64,000 nucleotides of DNA from Glossina fuscipes (GCF_014805625.2 NW_023998415.1:12133974-12197973); one strand, 5' to 3'. Positions 1 through 11,840 are shown, counted from the first letter of the stretch. Notes: generated from the sequence alone by a model not told the origin. Translations and numbers: made by a program.

Positions 1-539
1 TATATAGTATTTTAAATTGGATGCATAGGACGGGAAACTAGAACAGGGACTCTAGTATTTAACAATTGTTTGTAGCTCTTAAGTCTTCTACCGTGATTCT
101 GAGTCTTGCCTAATTTACTTAATCAGTGTCTCTGTACTAAATTTGATTTCTTCATTTTGTGGGAAAGAATTTCTAAATGGAAAATTTTCTTAATGTTGGA
201 CGTTATTAGAATATCTGCTAACGTTAAGACCATATATATTACAAGGGAATTAACAGTGCCTAATAACTACTATTTTAATGAATAGATTCCCCAAATTTCG
301 ATTCTGCAAATATATTTATATACCTTTTACATATAAATAATTGCACATTTTATTTAAATTTACACTCTCAAGAAAAAGTAAATTTTATCAATATAACTTG
401 TGTTATAAGATATACTAAGTTTGTGCGGACGCATATATATAATAGCGCAATGGGCTTAAGATAAGCCCATCTTTTGTTATATCGATGAAATTTATCTTAT
501 TTATATTTTAAAATTCTTTTTACCTGTGCCTGCATTCTT
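1..539. other. No gene seen; AT-rich flank
   Basis: No coding region, RNA gene or clear repeat is recognisable. It leads into the DINE-like relic that begins near 540. Confidence 0.5.
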
Positions 540-1010
540 GCCGTTAGGGACAACCTCTACTGAAAGTAATTCGGATCGAACCGCTTATTCTACCGCTCTC
601 CATACAACGCCTTATGTTAAGACGTTGTTAAATGATTCAAAAATTGCAATTTTCAATGTGAAAAATGAAATCCTCTCCTATACGACCCTTTATGGGTATT
701 GACATTGATGATAAAAGTATCTCATTTCCAATATTTCACATTGAAACTTGATTTATAATCGTAATTTGCCATAGGAATTAAAGTTAATGAAATTGAACTA
801 TGCAAGCCTATTTTATGGATGTGACGCCTGATTAGAGTTATAATAAAAATAGGCTTTTGTATGACAAAAATATCCAATTTTTCATATTTCATGATGAAAA
901 TTATTTGATAAGAGTAATTTGACATAAAAATTAACTAGACCAAATTTGAACTACATTGGTTGATTTTTTTAAACCCCATCTTTTGAAAAAAGGGATTATG
1001 AGACAATTAT
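540..1010 (+). mobile_element. DINE-1-like (Helentron-type) relic with internal tandem repeat
   Basis: This stretch aligns by eye with the better preserved element at 46060-46913. Both carry a block reading roughly 'ttcggatcgaaccgc', then 'atacaacgcc', then a run around 'aaattgcaatttt'. Two diverged copies of a unit of about 153 bp follow: 'gtaatttgcc' starts at 761 and 'gtaatttgac' at 914, and flanking bases correspond. Central tandem repeats near 150 bp are known from DINE-1/Helentron elements. No coding capacity remains and the ends are not defined. Confidence 0.55.
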
Positions 1011-3149
1011 GAGCCGCCCTTAAATGGTCTAATTCGCAGTTGTTTATGATGGAAGCAAAGCTAGGAATTACCTTTGACAAGTGAATGAAATTTGCTTAAT
1101 TTAGATAACGTTAGTTGGCATTTTAAACATCCTCCAATATAAGAACTTTGGTGCAAAGTATACTTTTGCATGAAAATAATGTATAATTTTTGTTATATTA
1201 TTACCAAAAAGACAGAATAAAACTGCTAATCCAAGTGTTGTAGGTTATTTAATGGTCAGCCCAGACCGACTAAAATGTTCTTATTTGGTTTCTCGTATGC
1301 TTATAGATCATGCGTTAAATTTGTGAATCTGTGTAGGGAGTTTCAAAAGATTGGCTTACCCGATAAAATTACTTCCTATCAATTTCGTACGCCTTACAGC
1401 GATGTTCAGCGGCTTTTTTGACAAGATTTTGTAGATTAGGAATTGTTTTTACGTAAGGGTTTATCTTATTTAAAACCGCGTCAAGTTTTCCAAAATTTTT
1501 AATAACTTGCTTCCTATAGATTGAACAAAACCAAGAGAAAAGCTTAAATTGATTAAGAAGATGTTTTTTAACTGATTAGCATAACAAAATAAATCTGAAG
1601 TTCTTCTGGTTATCACATACATCTCTACGAACTTAATAACATACATAGTCATTAACTAAAAGGCTATCGATTTGAAAACGGATCTATTTTCTCTGCCAAA
1701 TTCTCTGCTGAAAGAGATTTTTCATTTTAAATTTTGCACGAATATAAACTGTCTACGATACCGATTTTTATTAATGACAATAAAAGCGGTTTTGTTATCT
1801 TTGCTTTGAATTGTTTTTTGTTAATTTCGATTCTCTAAATTTTCTTGTATTTGTTGTTGTTGCATTTCCATTTTCTTCCAGTGATCTCATCAAAGTTTCC
1901 TACGAAATCATTTCAACGCAATTCTGCATTAAAATTGATTTTTAATCTTCAACTTTTCATAGAAGTCATAACTACGCTTAATATGTGTCCGATGATAGGC
2001 TGCCTAGGTTTCACGAGCTTGGATCTGATAGAACACTTCTAGTTTCGATTCGAATCTGCGATCAGGGCTTGTCTTTCTTTTGTTTCTCCTTTTATTGTCT
2101 TTACTTGGACTCTTGCTCTTAAATCTTTTTTATTTGATTTAAATTTATAAAATGTTACGTCATAACTTTTTAGTTTAAGATTAATCTAAAGATCCCACTA
2201 TTTACTTAATTTATATGTTATCCCGTCATCGTTGAATTTAATGAATAAATAAATAACTAACTCAGGTCAAATTTGAAAAAAAAATAAAAAAATACAACAT
2301 GCTACGATTTATGATAGCTTGTTAAAGGTAATGATTAACATGCTGAGATGACATTGCGCGAAGGTTATGTTATGATAATTTGAAAAAACGAGGTTAATTT
2401 CAACAAAAAACAAAAGTCAAATTGATATAAAGCAGCATCGAATGCAAAAACTATATAAAAAGGATGTTAAAGTCAGAAACTATTGTCATAATACAGAGCA
2501 AAACAATGCATTCTTTTTTTTCCAATTTTTAGATAATAAACCGATGGTGAGGTTATTATATCAACAGAAAGTTGCCTGCATATCGCACAACAGGCTACCG
2601 CGATTCGTCGTTTTTTACCGTACTGCCCGCCTTTGTGGCAACCCACTAGCTATGGTCTTTTCTACCGCACGTGATATTTCCATTTTCAAGTCAAGCATTC
2701 ACATATACTATTCCGTTTATCAACCCATTTCTGCCTGGTCACCACCATGGCCGCACGTATAGGGCCCATCCCCTGTCTGACGGGTAATAGAGAAAATGAC
2801 AACATTTTCGTGATAATACACCAAAAATTATTATTTTCCATTTTTCTTCATGTAAAGGTATACTTATCGTATCGGCACATGCTCGAAACGTTAATCGACG
2901 TGATCCAAATTCAGTGAACTTCATTTACTTGTCAGAGATTTTATTGTTTTTCATCATAACAAACTACAAATTAAACTTTGCTGCCACGTAGGGACTTACC
3001 TTCCATGATAATTTCCATGTATTATGGGATCTAATAAAAATAACATGTGTGATCCGAAATTCTTGTGTTTTTATGCTAAATCGGTGCTATGGATCAATTT
3101 TCATCACAAAATATTAAAACTTAAGTCTTTTTCAAAGATCTTGCTATTC
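1011..3149. other. Unassigned intergenic DNA
   Basis: No gene is recognisable. Bases about 2040-2085 resemble about 44255-44300 (both contain 'attcgaat.tgcgatc.gg'), so they may be two copies of an unnamed repeat. Bases about 2560-2780 are richer in G+C than the surroundings, but none of their short reading frames is recognisable. Confidence 0.4.
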
Positions 3150-3480
3150 ACGAGAACCCTTATATAGTTTTCGGAAACTAAACCAATGTTTATGAGATTT
3201 GGTCCAGTTAAGCTTTATGCCAAATTAGTTTTATGAAACAATTTTCCTCAGTAGGATGTTATAAAATAGATGTTTTTGCAATCTAAAGGCCTGATTTCAT
3301 TAGAAACCTTATATGGGGTGGGATGCACAAAATAAGCCCACCCTGACCAAATTCATTAAGTTTAATTCCTTTGGCAAATTAGTATTATGAACCAAACTTC
3401 AATATGAAATGTTGAAAATTAGATATTTTTGCCATATGAAGATTCATTTTTCATCGGAACGTTCACATGGCAGGGGATTC
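3150..3480 (+). repeat. Tandem repeat of about 153 bp, DINE-like core
   Basis: Two diverged copies lie head to tail, with the start of a third. 'caaattag' at 3221 recurs at 3375, and the junction phrase 'gaacccttatat' near 3155 recurs as 'gaaaccttatat' near 3302 and more weakly near 3458. The period of about 154 bp matches the internal repeat at 761-978, which suggests an orphan core of the same element family. The terminal parts are not seen. Confidence 0.6.
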
Positions 3481-3689
3481 ATTTCACTCGTTTTAGTTTA
3501 TTAGATAACTACTATAAAGCCTTAAATGCCTATCAGCTAGTTACGTAGATACAATTTATAAGCAAGAAGAAACTACAATATAAATGATTACATAATTCAC
3601 CTGAATGGATAATGACGTAATCATCTTGCAGTAAGAACTAGATAATCATCAATTTTTACCAGCGACAAAACCCACATTACGTGTTTAGA

Positions 3690-4085
3690 GGCGTAGTCAG
3701 CTTTGATTTTTTTTAACACATTCAAGGGTTCATCGAAAGGCTCCAGAAGCCGAGGTAACGTGTTCCCATATTTGCAATAGAAACGATAAACATTCTTTCG
3801 ACAGACGAGTTAGACGACTGATTAATATGAAAGGGTTTCTATTCGATCTAGAGAACTGCAGATTGCAACACTTTGATACGATAGTTAACATATGTCATAA
3901 GGAGCGAGTGCACAATGGTGCGTTTAACCCGCAGAGGCAGGTTAAAGGTTGAACAGTCTTCGGAGTATAAGGCAGACTTTAGCGGAAACATTGTCAATAT
4001 GGAAGGCAAAGTTGCGCTCGCGATCACGAGTTACTCTACGTCAATGCATAGAATCTACAAAATCAATGGCATATCTAGATTTTAT
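3690..4085 (-). pseudogene. Possible non-LTR retrotransposon reverse transcriptase C-terminal relic
   Basis: Read on the minus strand, one frame gives 'LPLRVKRTIVHSLLMTYVNY', which resembles the segment after the RT core in several insect non-LTR elements ('L.VK..LVHSLLMPYVNYGIEVF'). Stops and frame changes follow, then a fragment like 'GNTLPRLLEPFDEPLN'. The match is short and rests on remembered family patterns, so I hold it loosely. No start, catalytic core or element ends are visible. Confidence 0.35.
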
Positions 4086-4599
4086 TGAGGTTAGCTGACC
4101 CAGCACGGCGACAATTGAAGACTTATTAATATTGTCTTCGACCGAATCAAGGGATTGCAGATATTATTGGTAGGCAATATCTCTGGCTGATCTCTCATAT
4201 AAGTTGTTACGTGAACAGGTGTAGTTACGGGTACCTGTACCGAATGAATATTTAGAATCAGGCATAAGATATACGATGTTCTACAGTACACTGGTTCGAA
4301 ACTCAAGTTGAAAGTCAATGTGAATTGAAAAACATGTTTGGCTAAAATTGATTCCTCGTAAATAACTAATAATTTCATTAATATCGCCCTTATTATGTCT
4401 GCAGCAGAGACCATTTCTGAAGCACATTACCCGTACCGTGAAAGCTTTGCCTGGGTGAAATAAACCGTAATTAAAATCTCCAGTTGTTACAACATTGGGG
4501 TATATCCAGTCAGCAGATCACTACGTCTCCTTTCAAGGACATAGGACATAGAAAGCACAAATGCAAAAAATTTCCGCACCCGCAAATACTATTATTGAG
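4086..4599. other. No supportable gene
   Basis: A 107-codon minus-strand open frame lies here, but it has no recognisable motif and is likely chance. Nothing else is seen. Confidence 0.4.
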
Positions 4600-4609
4600 C
4601 GATTTTTAT

Positions 4610-4810
4610 TGAGAAATTGTAATATTCTTTTCAAAGCGTTATATGGAAAGTGGTCGAAGAAATCGTCCGATCGAAAGAATTTTCGTTAGGGTTCGTTCTC
4701 CGAATTTCATGGAAATATCTCAACAATTACGACTTGTAAATTGAACACAAATATACGTGGACGGAGATCAGACGGACACAAAGGTTTAGATTGACATAAT
4801 AAAAGATGAA
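4610..4810 (-). mobile_element. DINE-like fragment
   Basis: Bases 4631-4700 read on the minus strand contain 'cgatcggacgatttcttcgaccactttccatataacgc...aaaag'-type sequence (shown abridged), the same block as 46370-46430. The next bases contain 'attgaacacaaatatacgtggacgg', a phrase that recurs near 29360, 30180 and 62680. Heavily diverged, no ends. Confidence 0.4.
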
Positions 4811-5814
4811 GTACTTCTGGGTGTTCTATATATCCATACCAAGTTAAACTATTCTTTTTCCTACGTATATATATCGCGGATACTTGCAATTATTCGTAAC
4901 AAATAAACTTTGGAACGATAGTTCTTAGATTTTTTTATATAAATTTCTTAAAAACTATTAAAGGTTTGCTGATAGAAACTATTTATGTATCGGTATTACG
5001 ATGTAACTGTAAAAAGAATGCAATATTTACGCCTTCGATCTTAGTTGTTGCACACTTTTATTGAGGTATTTATACACATTTCCTTCTTTGTTTACATTAC
5101 TTTAGCGTTTTTCTTATTTCTCTGAGAGGTAAATTAACTAAAACTTGCGACACAATAATCATTTCTTTCTGTTTATAAGCAATAAACTCCTATAAATTGT
5201 AATCGACAATGCATCGATTATACTATAATTGCAAAATTATTGGATTCTCTGAAACTGTAATTACATGGATTTTAAAGGAGTGTTTTTATAGTGAATTAAA
5301 AACAAATTCTATTGTATATATAATGCATGGACGTATAACTGTCTACCGAAATCACAAATTGCAACTTTACTGCTTTGGCTAGAAGATAAATGAAACTTTG
5401 AAGTTCAATTTCTTGTCTCATCAGAGTAGATATAAAATTGATCGGTTCGTACGTCTACCCACAAATGACAAAATTCTGCAAATAAACAACTTCTCCATCA
5501 TTTTTACTTACAGAATAATATTGTATGTTGTATTTGATCAAGCGTTTAACACATTTCTGCGGATGACCGGACCTTATTTATCATTCTGCAGTTACACTAA
5601 GATGGCATGTTATGTTTCAAATGCACCTACATACATTTTAATGAATTAAAATAGTTGCGTATTATCGTTATTTGTCAAGCGAAATCGCGATATATGTCTC
5701 CTAACACGTCCACTGCTTGTACAAGACCAAGATTATGTTCGCTTTATGGGTATTTTTGAGTGCTTTTTAGTACTCAAGTTGATTCGTTCTTCAACTTAAG
5801 GATGACGATTAAAG
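4811..5814. other. No gene seen
   Basis: AT-rich DNA. The 83-codon frame at 5398-5649 has no recognisable motif and biased AT-type composition; I treat it as chance. Confidence 0.4.
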
Positions 5815-6690
5815 ATGACGTTTTATTTTGCACATGGAGCTCTCTTTAACTAAAGCTAGGTCCGCGCTTGGTTTCATTTAAAGGAGGTCCAAAGAACTGA
5901 ACGATCCTTACGTTACAAAAGAGCTATACATGTGCTCAGTTAGACCAATACTTGAGTATACTTCGGTTGTGTCGTCTCCCTTCTATAGGCGTTATGTAGA
6001 ATTGAATCAGTTCAAAAGCAATTCTTGAGGTTTTCCCTTAGGAATTTTGGTTGGGGCTTGCTTATCTCTTTGCATTCTTATGAAAAGAGGTTGCTTCTGT
6101 TATCCTTACCGTCACTTGAGAATCGTAAATTTATTCTAGGTGTCTCCATCTTAATTCAGTTAATTAGTGGTACTATCGAATCGTCTACATTACTTAGTGA
6201 GATAACCTTTAATGTCCGTAACCGCTTCTCTAGACACTTTATGTTCATTAAACTGATTCAAATGCAAATATTATTGTGAGCTGTTTAATCCGATCAGAGT
6301 TGGATTCTCTAAAATCTGTCAAAACCGCTTCGAATAACACGGACGATTTGCCTATGTCGTATTTAAACTAACTTTTAATCTTAATGTCTCATTATGAGTC
6401 GAAAATTAATTGGTGTTGATTACTATATCGGTGGCTAAGCTTTTGGATTTTTGCGATGGCCTAGGCGTTAACTTGCAATTTGGTTCTGCACTGGTTGTGG
6501 ACATGCCTCTGCGCTAGTTGTGCACACGTTTGTTTTTCTTTTTTGTCCTTCTTATTTATTTATGCATGAATTATTATTTACTAATTATTATATATTTTTT
6601 GTGTGTAGTGTAAAGTATTAAATTCTCGGCCTTAATCGACTACGTTGTTTTTACTTGTTGTTATTTTAATAATAAGTGAATTATAAAAAA
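5815..6690 (+). pseudogene. Jockey-type non-LTR retrotransposon, 3' end relic
   Basis: The plus strand encodes, across several frames and stops, the end of a non-LTR reverse transcriptase: 'ARSALGFI' near 5865, 'SKELNDPYVTKELYMCSVRP' at about 5890-5950, then 'ILEYTSVV', and downstream 'GVSILIQLISGTIESSTLLS' inside the open frame 6025-6279. These are the conserved C-terminal blocks of Jockey-like ORF2 proteins. The 3' part (6480-6560, 'tggttctgcactggttgtgg' onward) matches the minus strand at about 26800-26900, so both are copies of one family. The 5' part and the RT core are missing (a typical 5' truncation), and stops make it inactive. Confidence 0.75.
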
Positions 6691-6691
6691 C

Positions 6692-6724
6692 GAATAAGAA
6701 CATTATAGTTGGGGAAGGCCGCTC
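6692..6724 (+). repeat. Terminal repeat fragment of the 46.1-46.9 kb family
   Basis: 'gaataagaacattatagttg' followed by 'gggaaggccg' matches the terminal inverted repeat of the element at 46060-46913 ('gtaagaa......gtcgggcaaggccga'). Only this terminus is recognisable, directly after the non-LTR relic. Confidence 0.55.
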
Positions 6725-7574
6725 GGTAGACACTCTATACTACTTTTCCTAGTATAAAGCATATTTTTTTTTAAAAAGTCTAAGCCTATTTCGATCGTAT
6801 TTCAGTTCGGGATGGGAAAAAAAAATTCAAATTCTACTGACACACTCCCTCTTTACAGATATTGAACGTGTGAATCGTGTAGAATGACCATTCAATAATA
6901 GCTCCATTTTCATTTACACAACTCAAAAAGGAGAGCAATAATTAAAATCTCTTTCTATTCATTTTGGGAAAAGCTATCTTTGGACATATTAAAATTGAAG
7001 AATATGCATCGGTTATCACTATAAAAAAGCCATAGTAAAAGAATGAACAGTAAAAATTATCTCACAGCAAGGAACAAAATAATAAAAACTCTTTCAATTT
7101 TAATCTTTAGTTAGTTTACACCAGTTATGGCGTTAGCGACTGAAAGCTACTGCATTGTTCCCCAAAAATCCAATGTTATAACAATTAATTGACAATTGGC
7201 CCTTTCATGATTAAATATTCTTCTTCAATCTGTCTTCCTCATCACTTTACGGTAGAATGTGCCCGTTTTCTTGCATCTTTCAAAGGCAGAGCCGTATGTT
7301 TTACACTTTACCTGATGCAAATTGTCGGAGAAAATGACAAAAGAGTATATAATTCTAACTAAAATCTTCTAAGTTCTTAGTGAAAGATTCAATCTCGTTC
7401 AAATTACCCTCCACACTGCATGTCTTCTTCAATTGTCGTCTCGATGAGGTCTTTATTTTATTTTTGTTGTTGTTGTTGTTTTTTTTTTTTTTGGAGCTAC
7501 TCTTTGAGGAAGACAAACACTTTTTAAAAATATCTCCATTGTTTACTAAAGAAATGTACATTGTTAGGAAACAA
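6725..7574. other. No gene seen
   Basis: AT-rich DNA with a short poly-T near 7481-7492. Overlapping open frames on both strands around 7355-7658 come from low-complexity T-rich and (ATT)n sequence and are not credible genes. Confidence 0.45.
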
Positions 7575-7577
7575 AGT

Positions 7578-7690
7578 AATACTATTATTATTATTATTAT
7601 TATTATTATTAGTTTCGCGAGAGAAATAAATTCTAAGACTAAACTCTTAAAGCACTAGCATCTAAGGCTATCGGCTTTTATTAAAAACTA
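7578..7690 (+). repeat. (ATT)n-associated interspersed repeat, copy 1
   Basis: An (ATT)n run at about 7582-7611 is followed by 'gaaataaattctaagacta' and 'agcactagcatctaaggcta'. The same order and nearly the same words occur at 43922-44035. The microsatellite therefore seems to be part of a dispersed repeat rather than independent. I do not recognise the family. Confidence 0.6.
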
Positions 7691-10278
7691 TGCCGCACTT
7701 GACCATTGAGTTGTTAGTCAAGATTCCTCGCCTTCGGGCACTTAGACGGATAACATGATAGTAAAAATGAGCGTTTTGTAAACTTTTGAAGAAGAGCTCA
7801 AGGGCAAATGAAATTAATTTCAGGTAATGTAATCTTTTCCCCATTATGTAGAAAGTTTAAGATATATATTAAGCTGATGAGAAACGTTGATTTTTTTGAA
7901 AAATGTAGAGTACCTGCACGTAAAAATATGATATTCACAATTGAGTATACAAAAGTTCCTTTTAAAAAATAGCTGGTGAATAAAAAAGAAATATTCCCTT
8001 GAAAAAAGAATCTAAAAACATTAACGTCTTTATGAAGACTCTCTTCCAGTTCGCTCTCTCTTCAAAGGCCTGAACTTAAAAAGTTTTAAATAAATATTTT
8101 ATAGAATATCGTTTATATTTTGAATAATTTAATTATCTTATATTTAATTTAATTTAATTTCCTTATATTTATATATAATATATAGAAGAAAATAAGAAAA
8201 AAATGTGCTTTTTTTGTACACTTTGAAAGCCCTGTAATCGCTTCACTGTTTTTTTTTTTTCGTGAAGCACACTGCAGCCACGAATAAAACTTTGCGTAAA
8301 AATTCATACGTTCACTCATAACCTCAATGACACAAAAAAAAAAAAACCAATGCAACTTTTTTGCATAATGCAATTATGCTGCATAATTACTTTGTGCGTC
8401 TTTGTTGTCCTTTAATTTTTGCGCTTAGAGAGTCTGTAAAAAATTATCATTATTTTGTATGACATAACGTAGCATATTTTTTTCTTTTTAGCCTTAATGT
8501 GCAGATTAAGTTTCGTTTAAATTTCTGGCAACTTTGCAATTCACCGTCAAAACCCTATTTATATAATATAATAAATAATAAAATCTGAAGGTTTTATGAT
8601 TTGAGATCTTGATATTTGACATTCGACTATTTAAAGACTTAAATATTTAACGACATCCTTTTTTGTTCTATTATTTTAAAACTTTTTAATTGCGTATAAC
8701 TAATATTTTTTTGGCGGGCTATTGACATCTCCCTATATGTATTGTTTCGAACTTTCAGTTACTTAACTCATTTAGTGAAATTGAAATATGTTTTAACCTT
8801 GATCTGGAAAGCAATTAAAATTAAATTTACTTTATTTTGATTACTAATAATAAAATTTATATTTAGAAAACTTTAACTTTTTATATCTATTTATTTATTC
8901 TCAGCAAGTAAAAATGGCTCGTCGATAGCAACAACGTTTATTCGATATTTCATGGTGTTCGGTTATAAGTTCTTTTTTTAGAATATTAACGCTCTCATCC
9001 AAATGGAGAACATAGACACATACACTGTTCATTACTCGTAAGAATTTAACATAATTTACTTATGAATTAGAAGAAGGAAAAGTAAAGACTATCGCAAATG
9101 ATATTTGCTTGACACAAAACTACACTTATTTAAAGCTCTAAGCAATTAATTCGTGTACGCCTTAGTATGGTACTTTACACAGTTTCGTTTAGCCGAAAGA
9201 CGATACTTTCAAGTGATTATTTGAACAAACTTAATCAGCACCCTACAGTATTACTATTATTTCTTCGTAAAACTAGATAAGCATTAATACATACACTGTT
9301 CATATATTGTTTTAGATTTTCTATCCCTTAGCTGCTTTTAAGCTTCTAGTAATCAAAAGTATAAAACCTTGAAGGTAAGAGCAGCCGTTCATGTAACACA
9401 GTTCAAGCGTAACTGTGGTCTTGATTGCCAACCAAATATGCGTCGGCCCATATATGAAAAAATTTATTTGAGTTGTTTTATTGTACAAAGTTTTATTTAC
9501 TTTCAATAATGAATTTAATAAATAAACTCGCGAACATGTAGGAAATGATAAGAGTTTTCCCTCATACCTTTAGCTATGCGTTTCTTTAAAAACTAATTTT
9601 TTTTGTTCAATTTTATATGTGAATGAGTGTCAGTTCACTTTCATAAAAATTAATGAAATTTATTTTTAATAAATAATAGAATTTTTTTTTTTTTATAAGC
9701 ATCTTCAAAAGATGAAATATATATTGGTTTTGTGAGCATACTTGCAAAATCCGGAAAGCTGCTTCATAAATCCTATAAGGTATATTATATCTGTTGATAT
9801 ATATATCTCGAAATGGCAAAAATTAGGATCTCAACCATAAATTTCTTGTACGTGGATTGACGTTAAAAATGAGTAAAAACGGTAATCGCGGGAACGCTTA
9901 CACACGTCAGAGTACTCACTCAAAGCACCTTTGTCTTCAAAGCTGAAAAACAAATATCGGGCTTTTTTCTTACGACTGATAAACTACAATAGAAACAAAA
10001 ATAAAAACGTCCTTATAAATTCCATAGCATCATTTTAGGAAAAAAAATCAGTTAAAACCAGACAATATTATAATGTATTAAAATATAATATAATTTACCT
10101 CCTTTCTAAGTTTTTTCCTTGGGGATAAAGGATAGTACGTCACAGCGACGAGATTATTTCCCCAATATAAGCAACTCGTACGGAGAAGAACTGGAAAATA
10201 TTATCATATTTTTAGCTTTTACAAGCAAGTATTGATATATAACGTTAAGCGTTCATGACTTTGATGATACGCATACTA
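7691..10278. other. Long AT-rich stretch without recognised genes
   Basis: Contains a (TTTAA)n-like run at about 8133-8160, several short A and T runs, and only short AT-biased open frames. No conserved protein, RNA or complete transposon was recognised on either strand. Confidence 0.45.
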
Positions 10279-10319
10279 AGTGGACTAAGTGGCCGGTATC
10301 AACTACTGCTTAGTCCGCT
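10279..10319. repeat. Short inverted repeat
   Basis: 'agtggactaag' at 10279-10289 is the inverted complement of 'cttagtccgct' at 10309-10319 with one mismatch, separated by 19 bases. An extra 'actaagtgg' lies just before the left arm. Function unknown. Confidence 0.6.
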
Positions 10320-10456
10320 TTTAGCGTAATTCAATGTCTACGAATTTCATGTTCATGAGTTTCTATTGAGTTGTGTCAAGGACTAGATGTATATAAGATG
10401 CAACGCACGATCATTTTTCAAAAACAATTTTATCGTTATAAATAATACGAAAGCCA

Positions 10457-10481
10457 TTTTTTTTTTTTTTTTTTTTTTTTT
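10457..10481. repeat. Poly-T run (25)
   Basis: Uninterrupted T run of 25 bases just beyond the C-terminal end of the minus-strand mariner relic at 10500-11010. Confidence 0.9.
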
Positions 10482-10499
10482 GCAAACTTCAACTTTCTT

Positions 10500-11010
10500 C
10501 ATCAACATAGAATGATACAATCAGTCCAAACGATCTCGAATTTCTTGTGGTATTTTTTTTTATACAAAATATCCTCAAAATACGCAATGAGTCCAATTTT
10601 TTTTTCATGTAGCATCCTTTCGAAATTTACAAACAGATGATACTCCCTGGGATTCAGAACTGTGCAAGACAGTGTACGGGTAAAAAATCTGAATTTGAAC
10701 TCAGGCAGCCATGCCATTTTAGTCATTGGCGAATAACACGTTGTTTTCATTCGGTTCGAAGTAAACCCGGTACTCATTTTTATAAATAGCTTTCTCATGA
10801 CTAAATTTTCATGCAAAGTACGCATTCAAATGCATATAATACGTTCCGATTTCTTAAAGATGTTTAGTATTTCTTGTCATTTCACTTTCCGATTATCGAG
10901 AATAATTTTCACGATTTTTTTTTGTGGATTTTTGATTTAACCATCACTTTTGGCGTTTCGCATCACCTTGGTCCGTACAATTTTGTTTGAAAGCAGAAAA
11001 CCACCAATAA
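10500..11010 (-). pseudogene. Mariner transposase relic, irritans-like, internally deleted
   Basis: The minus strand encodes pieces of a mariner transposase in order. Around 10900-10850 lies a segment like 'KKIVKIILDNRKVK', which matches the DNA-binding region. Next comes 'MRTLHENLVMRKLFIKM', resembling the family block 'LHEHL.MRKL..KWVPR'. Then a jump of a large part of the catalytic domain leads to 'LNPREYHLFVNFERMLHEKK' and 'YFEDILYKKKYHKKFE..WTDCIIL', the C-terminal blocks. The third catalytic Asp of the usual 'SPDL.P.DYHLF' motif is replaced (PREY). A 107-codon frame, 10502-10825, is still open and contains the fused N- and C-terminal parts. Inactive: catalytic core missing. Terminal repeats were not identified. 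Confidence 0.75.
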
Positions 11011-11576
11011 ACTATTGTTTCCTACGGGGAAAAGTAAGCATAACACTTCTCAGCCCAATGCTGAGTTTAAACAATAGTTAGTTGTTCCTAGTAAAAGACA
11101 ATGTTTAATTAACACAATAATATTTGGATTTTTTTGTACTTAAACTGGTCGATCGATTGATTTTGCCTTACTGCCTTCTAAGTTAGAAGCGAGATTGTCC
11201 CTCGTATCAAACTACATTTTGAACGGTCGAGGGACAAATATGAAGCATTTCTCAGACGGTCTGATAAAAAAAATATAAATATATATGGCAAAGTAGATGC
11301 TGCTATTCATGTTGACTGCGAGTGTGCGCAGTTGACAACATTTCAGGTGCGCATTTCCCTAGCAAAAATTTTTACATATGCTTCCTTTTTGTAGTTCCTT
11401 CTTCTTTAGGAACACTGAACTTTAGTGCTAAACACGAGGGCACGACAAAAAGTTGTCGGTTTTGCGAAAAGATGAATGGCAATGTGCCGTGGCATACAAG
11501 TGATGTGAACTGATCAATATGTTGAAATTGGACGTTTGCAAACAGCATTAAAAACGGTGCTCGATTGGTACAGATA
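11011..11576. other. No recognised gene
   Basis: Short overlapping frames on both strands at 11322-11650 have no recognisable domain. Possibly old transposon DNA. Confidence 0.4.
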
Positions 11577-11630
11577 TAACACTTATCGAGCGAGTATCCA
11601 TCTCCCAGGCTGCTGACACCATCCAATCGT
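11577..11630 (+). mobile_element. Possible SINE body fragment
   Basis: 'ataacacttatcgagcgag' and 'ccaggctgctgacaccatcc' parallel the SINE body seen at 13700-13760 ('taacacttatcaattgg ... ctaggctgccgtcaccatctcc'). Neither head nor tail is present, so this is tentative. Confidence 0.3.
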
Positions 11631-11754
11631 CCTTTAGCCGTTCCTTTCATTCATAACCATCGCTTTGTTTATACACGTGCAATGGATTGCTAATTATCAA
11701 AAAGCAAACGAAAACACTTTAACGCTGCGGTCCACCTACTTACAGTTAAAGCTA

Positions 11755-11840
11755 ACGGACTTTTCAAAATAAGCTGTTTTATGGGAAGTGGTCGAAGGAG
11801 TGGCCCGATCCGAATCGTTTTTAATAGCGTGTTGTTAGCG
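11755..11840 (-). mobile_element. DINE-like fragment
   Basis: On the minus strand it reads 'attcggatcgggcc...cttcgaccacttcccataaaac...ttattttgaaaag', the block also present at 46370-46430 and at 31570-31625. Diverged and without ends. Confidence 0.45.

Noticed and set aside
4091..4414. 107-codon minus-strand frame
   Set aside because: No recognisable motif, and its composition and position next to decayed transposon DNA suggest chance.
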